DNA from: DASRVA01 sp050732935
Lineage (GTDB): Bacteria > Gemmatimonadota > Gemmatimonadetes > JACCXV01 > JAHWKZ01
Assembly (NCBI GenBank): GCA_050732935.1
Contig: JBOHRW010000210.1
Span: 1 to 30,745 of the forward strand
Length of the DNA: 30,745 nucleotides
Direction of reading: 5' to 3'
In this document: positions 1 to 7,787 of the stretch, piece after piece
Layout of the letters: every line of letters starts with the position of its first letter
Position numbering within the stretch: the stretch's first letter is position 1
Translations under genes and position numbers: made by a program
Notes under the pieces: generated by a model
The model's database searches: none
Told to the model about the DNA's origin: nothing
What the model saw: only the letters and a program-made list of their open reading frames with translations

Positions 1-1206
1 CGCCAACTCACGGGCCGCCTGGCGATGCTCTGCAGTCAGCGTCACCGCCCGCTCCTGCTCCGGGTCGGTGTAGCGGAAGGGATCCTCGAACAGCCCGAGC
101 GCGGCCTTGGCCCGCAGCACACGGCGGACGGCTTCGTCGACCTCGGCCTCGTCGAGACGGCCCGCTCGCACCGCTTCGACGAGCTTGTCGCCGTAGATCC
201 CGCTCACCATATCGACGTCGACCCCGGCCTCGAGGGCGAGGATTCCGGCCTCGGTGGAGTCGGCCGCCACGCCGTGCTCGATGAGCTCCAGAATGCCCGT
301 GTAGTCGCTCACCAGGAGGCCGTCCCAGCCCCATTGTTCTCGCAGCAGCCCCTCGATCAACGCGTCGTTGGCGTGCATCGGCGTGCCGCCGATCTCGTTG
401 AAGGCGGCCATGATCGACTCCACCCCCTCGTCGACCGCGGCGCGGAAGGGCGGCAGGTAGATCTCGTGGAGCGTACGCTCGGAGATGTCGACCGTGTTGT
501 AGTCCCGCCCCCCCTCGGCGCCGCCATAGCCAACGTAGTGCTTGGCGGTCGCCAGCAGCGTCGTCGGGTCCGACAGGTCCTCGCCCTCGAAGCCGCGCAC
601 CCGGGCCCGGGCCATCACCGAGCCCAGGTACGGGTCCTCGCCCGCACCCTCGACGATCCGCCCCCAGCGGGGATCGCGAGCCACGTCGACCATCGGCGCG
701 AATGTCCAGTGGACGCCTGCACCGGTGGCCTCGATCGCCGCGATCCGGGCGGCTCGCTCGACCGCCTCCGGATCCCAGCTGGCGGCCTCCGCCAGCGGCA
801 CCGGGAAGATCGTGCGGAAGCCGTGGATCACATCCTGGGCGAACAGGAGCGGGATCCCGAGCCGCGACTCCTCGACCGCGATCCGCTGGAGCTCCGCGAG
901 GTGTTCGGCGCCGTAGATGCTGAGGAACGATCCCACGCGGCCCTCCCGGACGAGCTGGACATGCTCGGGCGTCGCCTCGGGCGTTCTGAGGTCGGGGTTC
1001 CATCTCGCGCTGTACTGGGCGAGCTGGCCCAGCTTCTCCTCGAGCGTCATGAGGCCGAGGAGCGAGTCAACCAGCGCCTCGTGGCCGGCGGCGACCGTCG
1101 GTTCCTGGGCTCCAGCCGGGCGCGAGGCCGCGACGCCGAGCCCGCACAGGAGAATGACGAGGGCCGGACGCGCGAAGGGGATGCGTGACGGCACGGCCTC
1201 CCTCAT
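1..1206 (-). CDS. Glycoside hydrolase family 3 beta-glucosidase (BglX-like), 3' part missing
   Basis: The frame is open from the ATG at 1206 to the window edge (402 codons), so the C-terminal half is missing. It starts with a Sec-type signal peptide (about residues 1-33, ending AGA-Q). The GH3 N-terminal barrel follows: the FAQDVIHGFRTIFP block, the substrate-binding KHYVGYG motif, and GLLVSDYTGI, whose Asp (about residue 301) is the family's catalytic nucleophile. GH3 exo-enzymes remove terminal glucose from beta-gluco-oligosaccharides, here probably in the periplasm. I chose ATG 1206 because it overlaps the TGA of the upstream GH144-like gene (ATGA), implying translational coupling; a GTG at 1194 is the alternative. 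The neighbour suggests sophoro-oligosaccharides (beta-1,2) as substrate, which is inference. GH3 also includes xylosidases and N-acetylglucosaminidases, but the BglX-like motifs favour a glucosidase. Confidence 0.9.
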   Translation of the reverse strand, partial: MREAVPSRIPFARPALVILLCGLGVAASRPAGAQEPTVAAGHEALVDSLLGLMTLEEKLGQLAQYSARWNPDLRTPEATPEHVQLVREGRVGSFLSIYGAEHLAELQRIAVEESRLGIPLLFAQDVIHGFRTIFPVPLAEAASWDPEAVERAARIAAIEATGAGVHWTFAPMVDVARDPRWGRIVEGAGEDPYLGSVMARARVRGFEGEDLSDPTTLLATAKHYVGYGGAEGGRDYNTVDISERTLHEIYLPPFRAAVDEGVESIMAAFNEIGGTPMHANDALIEGLLREQWGWDGLLVSDYTGILELIEHGVAADSTEAGILALEAGVDVDMVSGIYGDKLVEAVRAGRLDEAEVDEAVRRVLRAKAALGLFEDPFRYTDPEQERAVTLTAEHRQAARELA

Positions 1207-2753
1207 GGACCAGCCGCTACCAGACGAGGTGCCGCTGCCGGGCGAGGCGCAATGGCCGCCCGCGCGGGGCAGCGCCCCTCCAGCCAGCCGCCGCGAAACC
1301 CGGCCCGGCAGAGACCCGTGACGACGTACGGGCTCCGCTTCATCAGGTCCCACAGGAACTCCTCCCGGTGGTTCTCGATCATGAGCACGATCGGGCCCTG
1401 ATCGATCCCCAGGTAGTCGACGTCGAACCACCCGACGCCGGGCACGACGCTCCCCTTCTCGGGCGGGATCCCGGCGTCGTCGAAGGTCAGGTTGAAGGCG
1501 TCCCGGAAGCCGTACTCGCCGAACAGGTAGTCGCCGAACCGGTGCCGCATCTCCATGAGCGCCGGGATCGCGATCTCGGGGGCGAAGGGGATCGACCCTC
1601 CCGCCGCCGTCGGCGCGATCGTCCCGTCATCCTTGACGTCGAACGGGCCCGCGCCGCGCGCCCAGTAGGTGTGGAACTCGCGCAGCCGGCCGTCCACCAT
1701 CACGGTCGTGTCGGCCGGGCCGTCGCAGGCCGTCAGCCCCCACACGTTCGGGCCGTATCCCTGCCACCCGTTCGGGTTGTCGATCGCGTAGGCGCGCTGG
1801 TCCACGGTCGCCCGGCGCGAGTTCTCGAAGTAGTCAATCCCATGGACTCGCATAACCGAGTCCTGGATGCCGCGAAAGTCGATCCAGACGTGCGAATACT
1901 GCTGCCCGAAGAGCGGCGCGAAGCCGAGATGCTCCTCGCCATAGAACGTCCCCCACCGGTAGGTCGTCGTCCACTCGTGCCAGGACTCGGGCCCGATCGG
2001 GTGGGTGGGCGACCCGAGCGCCAAGACGAGGAGGATCATCGCCTCGTTGTACCCTCGCCAGTCGGCCGGGATGAACCCATGCTCGGGGCGCCACCCCATC
2101 GACACCGAAGGCGGCCGCGTCTGCGCCCATGCCCAGTCGACCCGCAGGTAGATCGAGTCGGCCAGGGCGCGTATCTCGGCCTCGCTCCCGCCCACGCCGT
2201 TGAAGTAGACCTGGGTCGAGAGGATGCCCGCCAGGAGGAGCGTCGTGTCGATCGTCGACAGCTCGACATCCTCGAAGCGGTGGCCCGTCTCCATGTCGAG
2301 GAAGTGGTAGAAGAACCCCTTGTAGCCGGTCACCTCCGCGGACCCCTCCCCCTGCGGGGCTTCCCAGAAGAAGCGCAGCGTGGCCAGGGTTCGCTCGGCG
2401 GCCTCGGCACGCGTGATCCAGCCGTGCTCGACGCCCACCAGATAGGAGGACAGCGCGAAGCCGACGGCGGCGATCGAAGAGAAGGACGGGGTCGGCCAGC
2501 GATCGGGGGTGAGCCCGTTGCCGGCCGGCGTGGTCTCCCAGAAGAAGTCGAAGGTCCGTTGCTGGAGGGTGTCCAGGAACGCCCGGGCGGCGACCTCGTC
2601 GGCAACCGGGAGCGGCGGCTCCTCGACCCGCGGTGGGGCCACTCCGCGGCAGGCGCCCGCCAGCAGGATGGCCGGCAGGAGCAGCCGCCAGTACGAGCAC
2701 CGTGTCGGCCAGGCGGGCCACCCGGCGGGGCCCGCCCTCCCTTCGGCCGTCAT
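1203..2753 (-). CDS. GH144-like / glycoamylase-like (PF10091) secreted glucanase, probable lipoprotein
   Basis: 516 residues. The N-terminus has a basic/hydrophobic segment ending LLAGAC (Cys 35), a passable lipobox, so the enzyme is probably anchored in the outer membrane or periplasm. The rest matches the single PF10091 (alpha/alpha)6-barrel domain: TFDFFWETTPAGNGLTPDR near the start, the SIAAVGFAL and YKGFFYHF blocks, GWRPEHGFIPADWRGYNEAM in the middle, then FGQQYSHVWIDFRG and DVDYLGIDQGPIVLMIENHR near the end. PF10091 includes the GH144 endo-beta-1,2-glucanases; the name glycoamylase-like is historical. It probably cuts beta-1,2-glucan into oligosaccharides for the GH3 enzyme, whose ATG overlaps its stop codon. 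It follows the TonB-dependent receptor after 65 nt. Family assignment is from recognised motifs; the beta-1,2 specificity is inferred. Confidence 0.85.
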   Translation of the reverse strand: MTAEGRAGPAGWPAWPTRCSYWRLLLPAILLAGACRGVAPPRVEEPPLPVADEVAARAFLDTLQQRTFDFFWETTPAGNGLTPDRWPTPSFSSIAAVGFALSSYLVGVEHGWITRAEAAERTLATLRFFWEAPQGEGSAEVTGYKGFFYHFLDMETGHRFEDVELSTIDTTLLLAGILSTQVYFNGVGGSEAEIRALADSIYLRVDWAWAQTRPPSVSMGWRPEHGFIPADWRGYNEAMILLVLALGSPTHPIGPESWHEWTTTYRWGTFYGEEHLGFAPLFGQQYSHVWIDFRGIQDSVMRVHGIDYFENSRRATVDQRAYAIDNPNGWQGYGPNVWGLTACDGPADTTVMVDGRLREFHTYWARGAGPFDVKDDGTIAPTAAGGSIPFAPEIAIPALMEMRHRFGDYLFGEYGFRDAFNLTFDDAGIPPEKGSVVPGVGWFDVDYLGIDQGPIVLMIENHREEFLWDLMKRSPYVVTGLCRAGFRGGWLEGRCPARAAIAPRPAAAPRLVAAGP

Positions 2754-2818
2754 CCGGAGCGGGCCCCTGTCGGAGGCCCGCTCGCCTCGAGGGTTCGCCT
2801 AGGTCGGCCGGTCACCTC

Positions 2819-5770
2819 CTAGAAGCCGTACCGCACGCCGAGCTGGAGGCGGCGGCTCGGGTTGTCGTTGTCGAGGCTCGTGGGTTGCCCGAAATCATCG
2901 CGCCGCGTGATCTGGCCCGTCGCCGGATCGAAGGTGCCGAACTCGGTGCGGAAGCCGTCCCAGTTCTCGGTGTTGAACTGGTTGAAGATCTCCGCCAGGA
3001 CCGCGATCCGCTGGCCGGTCGCGAACTCGATCCCCTTCTCGAACCGGATGTTGACCTCGGCGAAGTCCCCTTCCTCGGGCCGTCGGCTGTTGCGGGTCTC
3101 GCCGGCCGGGAAGTCGTCGCCCCCGATCCCGTTGCCGTTGGGATCACCGGGGACGCGGGCGCTGATGGGCCGCGCCGATCGGAACGCCGCGATGCCGTTG
3201 AACCGGATGTCCCACGGAAGGCCGAGGATCCAGTTCATGGTCAGGTTGTGCCGGATGTCGTTGCTCGACGGGTGGCGCGGGAAGTCGGCCGGCGAGAACA
3301 CGTCCAGCGTGAAATCCCCGAAGGTATTCTGCTCGGCTTCGCCGAGGGTGTAGGCGACCTGCAACCCCCATCCGGACTCGAGATTGAAGGGCTTCCCCGC
3401 CTGAAGCTGAAGCGCGTCGTACCACGTCTCACCCTCGTCGGTGGAGAGGAGGATGTTCCGGAATCGCGGCGTCTGGAACAGCGAGCCGTCGGGATTCCGG
3501 TTACCGAAGATCCAGGTGAAGACGTGATCGCCGCGGACTCCGGTGTAGTTCGCGGACAGCATGAGCGGGCCGACCGCCTGGCGGAGGCCGATCGTCCACT
3601 GCTGCGCCACCGGCGGCTTGACGTCGTTCTCCAGGAGAAAGACCTCCGGCTTTCCGGTCGGGCTCCCCGACTCGACGATGCTGAGAAGCCCCTCCCGGCT
3701 CAGGAAGCGATCGTCCCAGGCAATTGTCGGCCGGCCGTTCTCGTCGGGCAGACCGTCCTCCGAGAACAGGAACTGGAAGTTGGGGAACGTGAGCCGGGTG
3801 ATCTCGCTGGACCCCAGGCCGAAGCGCGTCCGATCGTAGAAGAGCCCGAACCCGCCGAAGAGGGTGGTCCGGTGGCCGCCGGTCAGGTCGTAGGTGAACC
3901 CGACCCGCGGCGCGAGGGCCCCGTAGAAGGGATCCCGATCGCCCCCGTCGGTGAAGTACTGCGCTTCCTGCTCCGGCGTCAGGAACGGCGAGACGTCCTC
4001 GATGACCGAGTCCGGGGTGACCCAGTCGTTGTTCAGCATGTTGGACTCCACGTCCCAGCGGAGGCCGAAGTTCAGGATCAGCCGGTCCGTGGGTGACCAG
4101 TCGTCCTGGGCGTAGATCCCGAACTGGGTGTTGTCGCTATCGAACTGCGGGTCCCCGACCCCCACCTCCGCCCGGAACGGAAACGCGAAGTTCTCCTGCT
4201 CGCGGAAGGTGAACTGGGGGTTGCCGTTCAGAAACGTCGTGATGTCGTAGTTCGAGAAGCTCAGGTAGGTCCCGGTCTTGAAGACATGGGATCCTCCCCA
4301 GTCGGGCAGCGTGTAGGTCAAGTCGTCGCGGAGTTCCCACTTGTCCTGGAAGATGTCCTGCTCGGTCGAGCGACCGCCGACCCGGAGGATTCCGTCGAAG
4401 ACCAGCCCCGGGGTGTCGGGGTTCAGCGGGGTCGGGTTCCAGCGGAAGCGTTGGAAGTCGATGAACGCCTCGTTCAGCAGCCGGTCGTTCGAGTACTGGT
4501 ACTTCCCGAGGGCGGTGAGCACATCGATGTTGAAGTCCTCCGCATGCGACCGCGCGAGGAAACCGCCGAAGCTCCGGACCTCGAATTCGTCGCGCACGTT
4601 GAGGCTCGTCTCGAAACGGTGGCGGTCGGCGGGGCTGTAGGTCAGCTTGCCAAAGAACAGGTTCGAGCGGAGCTCGCGATCGCTTATGGACCCCTCGGCC
4701 AGGGCCACCAGGTCACGAGCCGGGATACCCGCGATGGACTCCGGAACCTTCGCGAGGTCCTCCGCGCTCACCGTCTGGACGTTCTCCGGAAGGTCGCGAT
4801 AGTTCCCTTCGAAGGAGCCGAAGACGAACAGCTTGTCGCGGACGAGCGGGCCGCCGATCGTTCCACCGAATTGCTGACGACCGACCTCGTTGACGTCGGT
4901 CTGGACACAATCAGCCGCCTGCCCCGGCGCCTCGCACTTCTGGAAGGCGTCCTCCGCGATCAGGTTCTCGTTCTGCCCCAGGAAGAAGCCGCTCACCTCC
5001 CACCGGTTGGTGCCGGACTTGGTCGTCGCGGTGACGACGGCGCCAGCCGCCTTCTGGAACTCGGCCTTGTAGTTCTGGGTGATGACCCGGAACTCCTCGA
5101 CCGCGTTCTGTGGGAAGGGATTCCCCGCGCTGGCGTCCTGGCCGACGATCCCCTCCTGGAGCACCTCGCTCTTGTACGAGGCGCCGTCGATGAAGAGGTT
5201 GATGTTTTCGGCAGGCAGCCCGCCGGCCTCGATGCTGTTCCCGTCCCGGCTCGGCAGGACGCCGGGCACCAGCTCGGCGAACTTGAGGAAGTCCCGGTTC
5301 AGGAGTGGCAGGTTATCGATCTGGGCCTCGGTGATGTTGGTGGCCACCTCGGGGGTCGTCGCCTCGATGATCCGCTCCTGCTCGATTACGGCCGTGATCC
5401 CCGCGACCTCGATCGCGTCGGTGAAGAGTACCACGTCCAGGCTCAATGACTGGCCGATCTGGACGCGGACGTTCTGGGTCTGGGCGCCGTAGGATGGATG
5501 GGAGTACTCGACGGCGTACTCCCCAACGGGTAGGCCGCTCAGGTTGTAGAAGCCGCCTTCCTCGGTCAGCATCCCGCGCTGGAAGTTGGTGGCCGTATGG
5601 GTGGCCACGACGCTGGCTCCGGTCAGGGTCTCGCCGTTCTCGTCGAGCACGTGCCCGCGGATCGATCCCGTGCTGGTCTGGGCCGTCGCCGCGCCGGGAG
5701 CGAACGCGACCAGGGCAAGCGCCCCGGCCAGCACCCCCAGCAGCCAGCCCTGTCTCACGCTTCTCCTCAT
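2819..5770 (-). CDS. TonB-dependent outer-membrane receptor, Oar/CarboxypepD_reg type
   Basis: 983 residues. A signal peptide (about 1-31, ending ATAQT) is followed by a carboxypeptidase-regulatory-like beta-sandwich (GSIRGHVLDENGETLTGASV onward, about 34-115), a plug domain (about 130-260, with NLPLLNRDFLKFAELVPGV) and a long 22-strand-type barrel. The last residues are GVRYGF, a terminal Phe typical of BAM-assembled barrels. Two Cys in a loop (EKC-like KCEAPGQAADC) could form a disulfide. These receptors import oligosaccharides or other large ligands using TonB energy. No SusD-like partner lies beside it. ATG 5770 has a strong GGAGGAGG ribosome site about 9 nt upstream and overlaps the TGA of the lacI-type gene (ATGA). 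Given the downstream glycoside hydrolases, it probably imports the glucan or its fragments. Confidence 0.93.
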   Translation of the reverse strand: MRRSVRQGWLLGVLAGALALVAFAPGAATAQTSTGSIRGHVLDENGETLTGASVVATHTATNFQRGMLTEEGGFYNLSGLPVGEYAVEYSHPSYGAQTQNVRVQIGQSLSLDVVLFTDAIEVAGITAVIEQERIIEATTPEVATNITEAQIDNLPLLNRDFLKFAELVPGVLPSRDGNSIEAGGLPAENINLFIDGASYKSEVLQEGIVGQDASAGNPFPQNAVEEFRVITQNYKAEFQKAAGAVVTATTKSGTNRWEVSGFFLGQNENLIAEDAFQKCEAPGQAADCVQTDVNEVGRQQFGGTIGGPLVRDKLFVFGSFEGNYRDLPENVQTVSAEDLAKVPESIAGIPARDLVALAEGSISDRELRSNLFFGKLTYSPADRHRFETSLNVRDEFEVRSFGGFLARSHAEDFNIDVLTALGKYQYSNDRLLNEAFIDFQRFRWNPTPLNPDTPGLVFDGILRVGGRSTEQDIFQDKWELRDDLTYTLPDWGGSHVFKTGTYLSFSNYDITTFLNGNPQFTFREQENFAFPFRAEVGVGDPQFDSDNTQFGIYAQDDWSPTDRLILNFGLRWDVESNMLNNDWVTPDSVIEDVSPFLTPEQEAQYFTDGGDRDPFYGALAPRVGFTYDLTGGHRTTLFGGFGLFYDRTRFGLGSSEITRLTFPNFQFLFSEDGLPDENGRPTIAWDDRFLSREGLLSIVESGSPTGKPEVFLLENDVKPPVAQQWTIGLRQAVGPLMLSANYTGVRGDHVFTWIFGNRNPDGSLFQTPRFRNILLSTDEGETWYDALQLQAGKPFNLESGWGLQVAYTLGEAEQNTFGDFTLDVFSPADFPRHPSSNDIRHNLTMNWILGLPWDIRFNGIAAFRSARPISARVPGDPNGNGIGGDDFPAGETRNSRRPEEGDFAEVNIRFEKGIEFATGQRIAVLAEIFNQFNTENWDGFRTEFGTFDPATGQITRRDDFGQPTSLDNDNPSRRLQLGVRYGF

Positions 5771-6855
5771 GGCTCTTCAACCTCCTCCGTTGATGGTGTT
5801 GGTCCGGTTCCGCGGCCCGTGGAGACCGTCTTCCGCCTTGCTTCTCGAGCGGCCCTGGCGGCCGGCCCGCCGCACGATTCGCGCACCACGAGCCGTGTCG
5901 GCAGAACCTCCACCGTCTTCTCGTTCCCATCGGTCATCGATTCCAGCAGGCGCTCGACCGCGCGCACCCCGAGCCCCCGGATCGGCACGTGGACCGACGA
6001 CAGGGGCGGGCTCAGGTAGCGGGCGATGGGGATGTCGTCGAATCCAACGACCACCATCTCCTCCGGTACCTCGACACCCGCATCGCGGAGGGCGCTCAAT
6101 GCGCCGATCGCCATCGAGTCGTTGGCCGCGAAGATGGCGGTGGGACGCGGATCCAGCTCCAGAAGGCGCTGCGCCGCCCGATGGCCCGACGACTCGGTGA
6201 AGTCACCCTCGAGCTCCAGCTCCGCCGAGCGCTCTGCGTCCGCTTCGCCGATCGCGTCGCGATAGCCCCGGAGCCGCTCTCGCGCGTCGAAGTTGTCGTG
6301 CGGCCCGCCCACGATCGCCACCCGCCGATGTCCGAGACCCAGGAGATGCCGCACCATCTCGCGCGCCCCGCCGTGGTTGTCCACGTTGACGGCGTCGAAG
6401 CCGTTCTCCCCCACCTCGCAATTGAGCAGCACGAGCGGGAGCCGGCGCGGCAGGCCGGTCACGATGGCCCACGGCTCGAGTCCGGGTGACATCACGATCA
6501 ACCCGTCCACCCGGCCGTGCATGGCCTGGACGGCGGCCTCGATCTCCCTCCGGTCGTTGTGGGATCCCGAGACGAGGAGATGGTAGCCGCCGGCTCGCGC
6601 CGCCCGGTCGATGCCGCGGATCACCTCGGAGAAGAACTCCCCGTAGAGGTCCGGCAAAAGAACACCGATCGTGAGGGTCTTGCGGGTGATGAGGCTGCGG
6701 GCGGCGATATTGGGGGTGTAGTGGAGGCGCTCCGCCACCTCCTCGATGCGGTGCCGGGTCTCGTCGCGGACGGGCCCGCTGTTGTTGAGGACGCGCGAGA
6801 CGGTCGCCACCGAGAATCCGGCCTCGCGCGCCACGTCCTTGATCGTGACGTTCAA
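5767..6855 (-). CDS. LacI-family transcriptional regulator of the glycan locus
   Basis: 362 residues if it starts at TTG 6855. The N-terminal helix-turn-helix (NVTIKDVAREAGFSVATVSR, residues 2-21) is followed by VLNNSGPV and the hinge/AARSLITRKT region, then a periplasmic-binding-protein-like sugar-sensing domain (TIGVLLPDLYGEFFSEVIRG, AIFAANDSMAIGAL, VVGFDDIPIARYLSPPLSSV). The frame is open up to an ATG at 7005, but LacI proteins begin right at the HTH, and TTG 6855 has GGAGGT with a 5-nt spacer. The 7005 ATG would also lie upstream of the -10 box and operators. The stop overlaps the start of the TonB receptor (ATGA), so the regulator is the first gene of the operon and probably represses itself. 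Its effector is likely an imported gluco-oligosaccharide (inference). Confidence 0.93.
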   Translation of the reverse strand: MNVTIKDVAREAGFSVATVSRVLNNSGPVRDETRHRIEEVAERLHYTPNIAARSLITRKTLTIGVLLPDLYGEFFSEVIRGIDRAARAGGYHLLVSGSHNDRREIEAAVQAMHGRVDGLIVMSPGLEPWAIVTGLPRRLPLVLLNCEVGENGFDAVNVDNHGGAREMVRHLLGLGHRRVAIVGGPHDNFDARERLRGYRDAIGEADAERSAELELEGDFTESSGHRAAQRLLELDPRPTAIFAANDSMAIGALSALRDAGVEVPEEMVVVGFDDIPIARYLSPPLSSVHVPIRGLGVRAVERLLESMTDGNEKTVEVLPTRLVVRESCGGPAARAAREARRKTVSTGRGTGPTPSTEEVEEP

Positions 6856-6943
6856 GGGCGACCTCCGGCGGGAGAGAGGTCCCGTCCACGGAACGCGGTG
6901 GGGATCATCGGTTTCCGCAAGCGGCCTGGCTTCACCCCCTGGC

Positions 6944-6970
6944 TGGAAACGTTTTCTGCAAACGTTTCCA
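6944..6970 (-). promoter_or_regulatory. Two tandem LacI-type operators
   Basis: Reading the plus strand, TGGAAACGTTTTCT (6944-6957) is followed directly by TGCAAACGTTTCCA (6957-6970). Both carry the AAACGTTT core with the central CG typical of LacI/PurR/CcpA operators. Their centres are 13 bp apart. Together 6945-6969 also form a larger inverted repeat with perfect 10-bp arms. They sit at and just past the -10 box of the operon promoter. Confidence 0.85.
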
Positions 6971-6999
6971 TCATAGCGGACCGAGGGCCGGCGTGTCAA
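6970..6999 (-). promoter_or_regulatory. Sigma70-type promoter of the lacI-TBDT-GH144-GH3 operon
   Basis: On the minus strand a perfect TTGACA (6999-6994) is followed after 18 nt by TATGAT (6975-6970, five of six consensus bases). The expected transcription start is near 6963, giving a leader of about 108 nt to TTG 6855. The operator pair begins at the -10 box and covers the start site, the usual arrangement for repression by a LacI protein. Confidence 0.8.
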
Positions 7000-7103
7000 G
7001 ACCACGGGTCCGAAAGCGGCGCATCCAGGGCCACCGACCGGTACCCCGGCCCGGGCCGGCGAGGTGTCGACGCGCCTCCGCGCGACGTCTAGCTTGAAAC
7101 GCC

Positions 7104-7766
7104 GTGACGCGCCGGACGATCGAGCTGACCGACGAGCTCTACGCCTACCTGCTGTCGGTGTCGCTGCGCGAGCCCGAGGTCCTGCGGCGGCTCCGGGAGG
7201 AGACGGCGGAGCACCCCAAGGCCCAGATGCAGATCAGTCCCGAGCAGGGGCAGTTCATGGCGTTCCTGATGCGGCTGATCGATGCCCGGCGGACGGTCGA
7301 GCTGGGCGTCTTCACCGGCTACTCGGCCCTCTCGGCCGCGCTCGCCCTGCCGCCCGACGGCGAGGTCGTCGCCTGCGAGATCGACGAGGAGTACGCGGCC
7401 ATCGCCCGCGGCTGGTGGGAGGAGGCGGGGGTCGACCTGAAGATCGACCTGCGGCTGGGGCCGGCCCTCGAGACCCTGGACGGCCTGCTCGCCTCCGGCG
7501 AGGCCGATGCCTTCGACTTCGCCTTCGTGGACGCCGACAAGGAGAACTATTCCGCGTACTACGAGCGGTGCCTGAGGCTGGTCCGGCCGGGGGGGCTCAT
7601 CCTGTTCGACAACACTCTGTGGGGCGGGGCGGTCGTGGATCCGGAGGTGACCGACGCGACGACCGAGGCCCTCCGCGCCCTGAACGTCCTGCTCCACCAG
7701 GACGAGCGGATCGATCTGAGCCTTCTGCCGGTAGCCGACGGTCTCACGCTGGCGCGGCGGCGCTGA
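7104..7766 (+). CDS. SAM-dependent O-methyltransferase, CCoAOMT-like (family 3)
   Basis: 220 residues. The SAM-binding motif I is VELGVFTGYSALS (about 65-77); the acidic ribose-binding segment is ACEIDEEY (90-97); FVDADKENY (141-149) and LFDNTLWGG (167-175) supply the probable divalent-metal ligands Asp143, Asp169 and Asn170. These are hallmarks of cation-dependent catechol/caffeoyl-CoA-type O-methyltransferases. The protein is soluble, and its length is normal for the family. It starts at GTG 7104 without a clear Shine-Dalgarno; a weak TAGCTT lies 8 nt upstream and could mark a leaderless start. It is convergent with the protease gene, and its substrate cannot be read from sequence. Bacterial members often act on small catechols with broad specificity. 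Confidence 0.92.
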   Translation: MTRRTIELTDELYAYLLSVSLREPEVLRRLREETAEHPKAQMQISPEQGQFMAFLMRLIDARRTVELGVFTGYSALSAALALPPDGEVVACEIDEEYAAIARGWWEEAGVDLKIDLRLGPALETLDGLLASGEADAFDFAFVDADKENYSAYYERCLRLVRPGGLILFDNTLWGGAVVDPEVTDATTEALRALNVLLHQDERIDLSLLPVADGLTLARRR

Positions 7767-7787
7767 GGAGGCCGGAGCCGGCCGCCT
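7766..7787. terminator. Inverted repeat between convergent genes, possible bidirectional terminator
   Basis: GGCCGG-AG-CCGGCC (7770-7783), extended by further pairs outside one mismatch (AGG/CCT), exactly fills the 21-nt gap between the O-methyltransferase stop and the protease stop. There is no T-tract, so it is not a classical intrinsic terminator, but its position fits a shared end for both transcripts. Confidence 0.35.

Noticed and set aside
8..1003. Minus-strand open frame of 331 codons at the left edge
   Set aside because: It lies in another frame of the GH3 gene, which is open to the window edge and has all GH3 motifs.
1185..2822. Plus-strand open frame of 545 codons opposite the GH144-like gene
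   Set aside because: Arg/Pro/Val-rich shadow without domains; the minus strand carries a clear enzyme.
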